From Bacteroidales bacterium (GTDB taxonomy: Bacteria; Bacteroidota; Bacteroidia; Bacteroidales; PUMT01), in assembly GCA_007119075.1 (NCBI GenBank), contig SKQJ01000188.1:1-6813 (forward strand): a stretch of DNA of 6,813 nt, written 5' to 3'. A model generated the notes under the pieces. It saw nothing but the letters and a program-made list of their open reading frames with translations, was not told the origin of the DNA and made no database searches. Shown one piece after another: positions 5,874 through 6,813 of the stretch. Every line of letters starts with the position of its first letter. Position 1 is the stretch's first letter. Both the position numbers and the translations under genes were made by a program.

Positions 5874-6545
5874 ATGGGTCCGACATCTTCAGAACTTATC
5901 AAAAAGGAAATAATTGACCAGCTTACCTGGGATAGCAGCGTGAATGCAAACGATATCTATGTTACCGTCACCGACGGAGTGGCAGAGCTCAGGGGCAAGG
6001 TGCCTACCTATGCATCAAAGATAGCCGCCGAAAAAAATGCCTGCTCGGTGGAAGGAGTAAGGCGTGTTGAGAACTACCTTGAAGTCGAGCTTCCTCCCGA
6101 TCTTTCCAGGCCGTCCGATACGGAAATTACCAGCACAATAGAGAACAAACTGATATGGAACAGCGAGATCAATTCTGCCGGCATGAATGTCAAGACTACC
6201 GATGGGGTAGTCTCACTCAGCGGCACCGTCGATTCCTACTGGCAGAAAAGCCTTGCCGAAGATGTAGCGCTGTTTACAAAGGGCGTTACCGAGGTGGTGA
6301 ATAACCTTTCGGTAAGTGTCACAAAATCGATAGTCGACATCGATATAGAAAGAGACATAAAAAGCACTTTCAAAAGAAGCGGCCTGGTAAAGGAGGAGGA
6401 TATTACCGTAAGCGTAACAAACGGGATAGTCCGCCTCAGCGGCACCGTCCCGAATTACACCGTGAAAAAACAGGCAAAAAATATTGCCATGTATACGGCA
6501 GGGGTGATTGATGTAGTGGACGACATTGTCCTGGGCCGACCTTAA
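5874..6545 (+). CDS. Three-BON-domain protein, probably cytoplasmic, OsmY-like
   Basis: BON domains are small alpha/beta modules found in osmotic-stress proteins such as OsmY, in secretins and in channel proteins, and are thought to bind phospholipid or mediate protein contacts. This 223-residue protein consists of three of them: about 6-73, 82-149 and 155-221. Each carries the central turn and strand pattern T-[D/N]-G-[V/I]-x-x-L-x-G-x-V (TDGVAELRGKV 33-43, TDGVVSLSGTV 109-119, TNGIVRLSGTV 182-192) and ends in a GV--V-N/D-L/I strand. There is no signal peptide or membrane helix, so unlike OsmY it probably stays in the cytoplasm; stand-alone triple-BON proteins of this size are known in several phyla. 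The ATG at 5874 is the only good start, since an in-frame TGA lies at 5826, but no Shine-Dalgarno site is seen. It lies 226 bases downstream of rnfA, so co-transcription is uncertain. Its role is unknown; a link with envelope or osmotic stress is inference from the family. Confidence 0.85.
   Translation: MGPTSSELIKKEIIDQLTWDSSVNANDIYVTVTDGVAELRGKVPTYASKIAAEKNACSVEGVRRVENYLEVELPPDLSRPSDTEITSTIENKLIWNSEINSAGMNVKTTDGVVSLSGTVDSYWQKSLAEDVALFTKGVTEVVNNLSVSVTKSIVDIDIERDIKSTFKRSGLVKEEDITVSVTNGIVRLSGTVPNYTVKKQAKNIAMYTAGVIDVVDDIVLGRP
6216..6449 (+). repeat. Exact 15-base direct repeat in the second and third BON domains
   Basis: CTCAGCGGCACCGTC occurs at 6216-6230 and again at 6435-6449, 219 bases (73 codons) apart and in the same frame, encoding LSGTV in BON domains 2 and 3. 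It marks the internal repeat structure of the gene; the first domain has LRGKV there and does not share the DNA. Confidence 0.8.
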
Positions 6546-6813
6546 TTTTTGCTTTCCAGCCCCTCATAGATGAGACTGCAGATATCCCCGTCGGCAAATT
6601 CCACCACCTCGATCATCTGATCCTCGACCCGGTAAATCCTGACACTGTCTTCGATCAGATCGATCCTGACCTTGCCGGCGCATTTCCTGTACCAGTCGAA
6701 AATATGGTTGGAAAGAGGCAGGGCGGAAACCAGGGTATGGATCTCCTTCAGGCGCCTCAGTGCCTTGTCGCTGCCAAAGCCGGCAACTCCCGGGATATTG
6801 AGGCGGGCCTGGG
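6542..6813 (-). CDS. Unidentified protein, C-terminal part (5' end beyond window)
   Basis: Reading the - strand from the right edge gives 89 uninterrupted codons ending in TAA at 6544-6542. It has no usable start inside the window, so the gene begins further right. Coding is supported by the length without stops, by third codon positions that are mostly G or C as in the neighbouring genes, and by a sensible amino acid mix. The visible part starts ARLNIPGVAGFGSDKALRRL. It then shows a helix-like stretch (LKEIHTLVSALPLSNHIFDWY, residues 21-41), a strand-like acidic half (KVRIDLIEDSVRIYRVEDQM, 47-66) and ends IYEGLESKN. It has two cysteines (44 and 78), no membrane segment and no motif I recognise, so I give no function. 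It is convergent with the BON gene; the stop codons overlap in TTAA (6542-6545), with no room for a separate intergenic terminator. Confidence 0.65.
   Translation of the reverse strand, partial: QARLNIPGVAGFGSDKALRRLKEIHTLVSALPLSNHIFDWYRKCAGKVRIDLIEDSVRIYRVEDQMIEVVEFADGDICSLIYEGLESKN

Overview
The window is almost entirely one operon for an Rnf-type electron transport complex, a membrane-bound ferredoxin:NAD+ oxidoreductase that couples electron transfer to Na+ or H+ translocation. All six subunits lie on the + strand in the order rnfB-rnfC-rnfD-rnfG-rnfE-rnfA. That gene order matches the arrangement known from Bacteroidota. So do the protein details: an RnfB with several ferredoxin-like cysteine quartets, an RnfG motif of the DAITA-T type, and mostly weak Shine-Dalgarno sites. 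I infer an anaerobic or facultative member of Bacteroidales/Marinilabiliales or a near relative, with roughly half G+C. The assignment rests on protein family recognition only.

Layout: 1-867 is rnfB, cut at the left edge and probably lacking only its first codons. 922-2253 is rnfC, with a GTG start and a strong ribosome binding site. A 130-base spacer follows, then rnfD at 2384-3382. rnfG at 3375-4433 overlaps rnfD by 8 bases. rnfE is at 4481-5059 and rnfA at 5075-5647. A 226-base GC-rich, palindrome-rich non-coding stretch separates the operon from a gene for a 223-residue protein made of three BON domains (5874-6545). The right end (6542-6813) holds the C-terminal 89 codons of an unidentified gene on the - strand. 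It converges on the BON gene, and the two stop codons share a TTAA.

How the parts work together (family knowledge): reduced ferredoxin delivers electrons to the iron-sulfur clusters of RnfB. RnfA and RnfE form the membrane core and hold a [2Fe-2S] cluster at their interface. RnfG and RnfD carry covalently bound FMN on the outer side of the membrane. RnfC carries FMN and two [4Fe-4S] clusters and reduces NAD+ in the cytoplasm.

The most unusual point is rnfG. It encodes 352 residues instead of about 200, because the extracytoplasmic FMN-binding domain is present twice in tandem. The copies are about 60% identical over their best-conserved ~89 positions by hand alignment. Each has its own candidate flavinylation threonine (T170 in a divergent motif, T325 in a canonical SGAT motif). 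The complex may therefore carry an extra covalent flavin outside the membrane. I saw no CRISPR array, tRNA, rRNA, insertion sequence or prophage gene.
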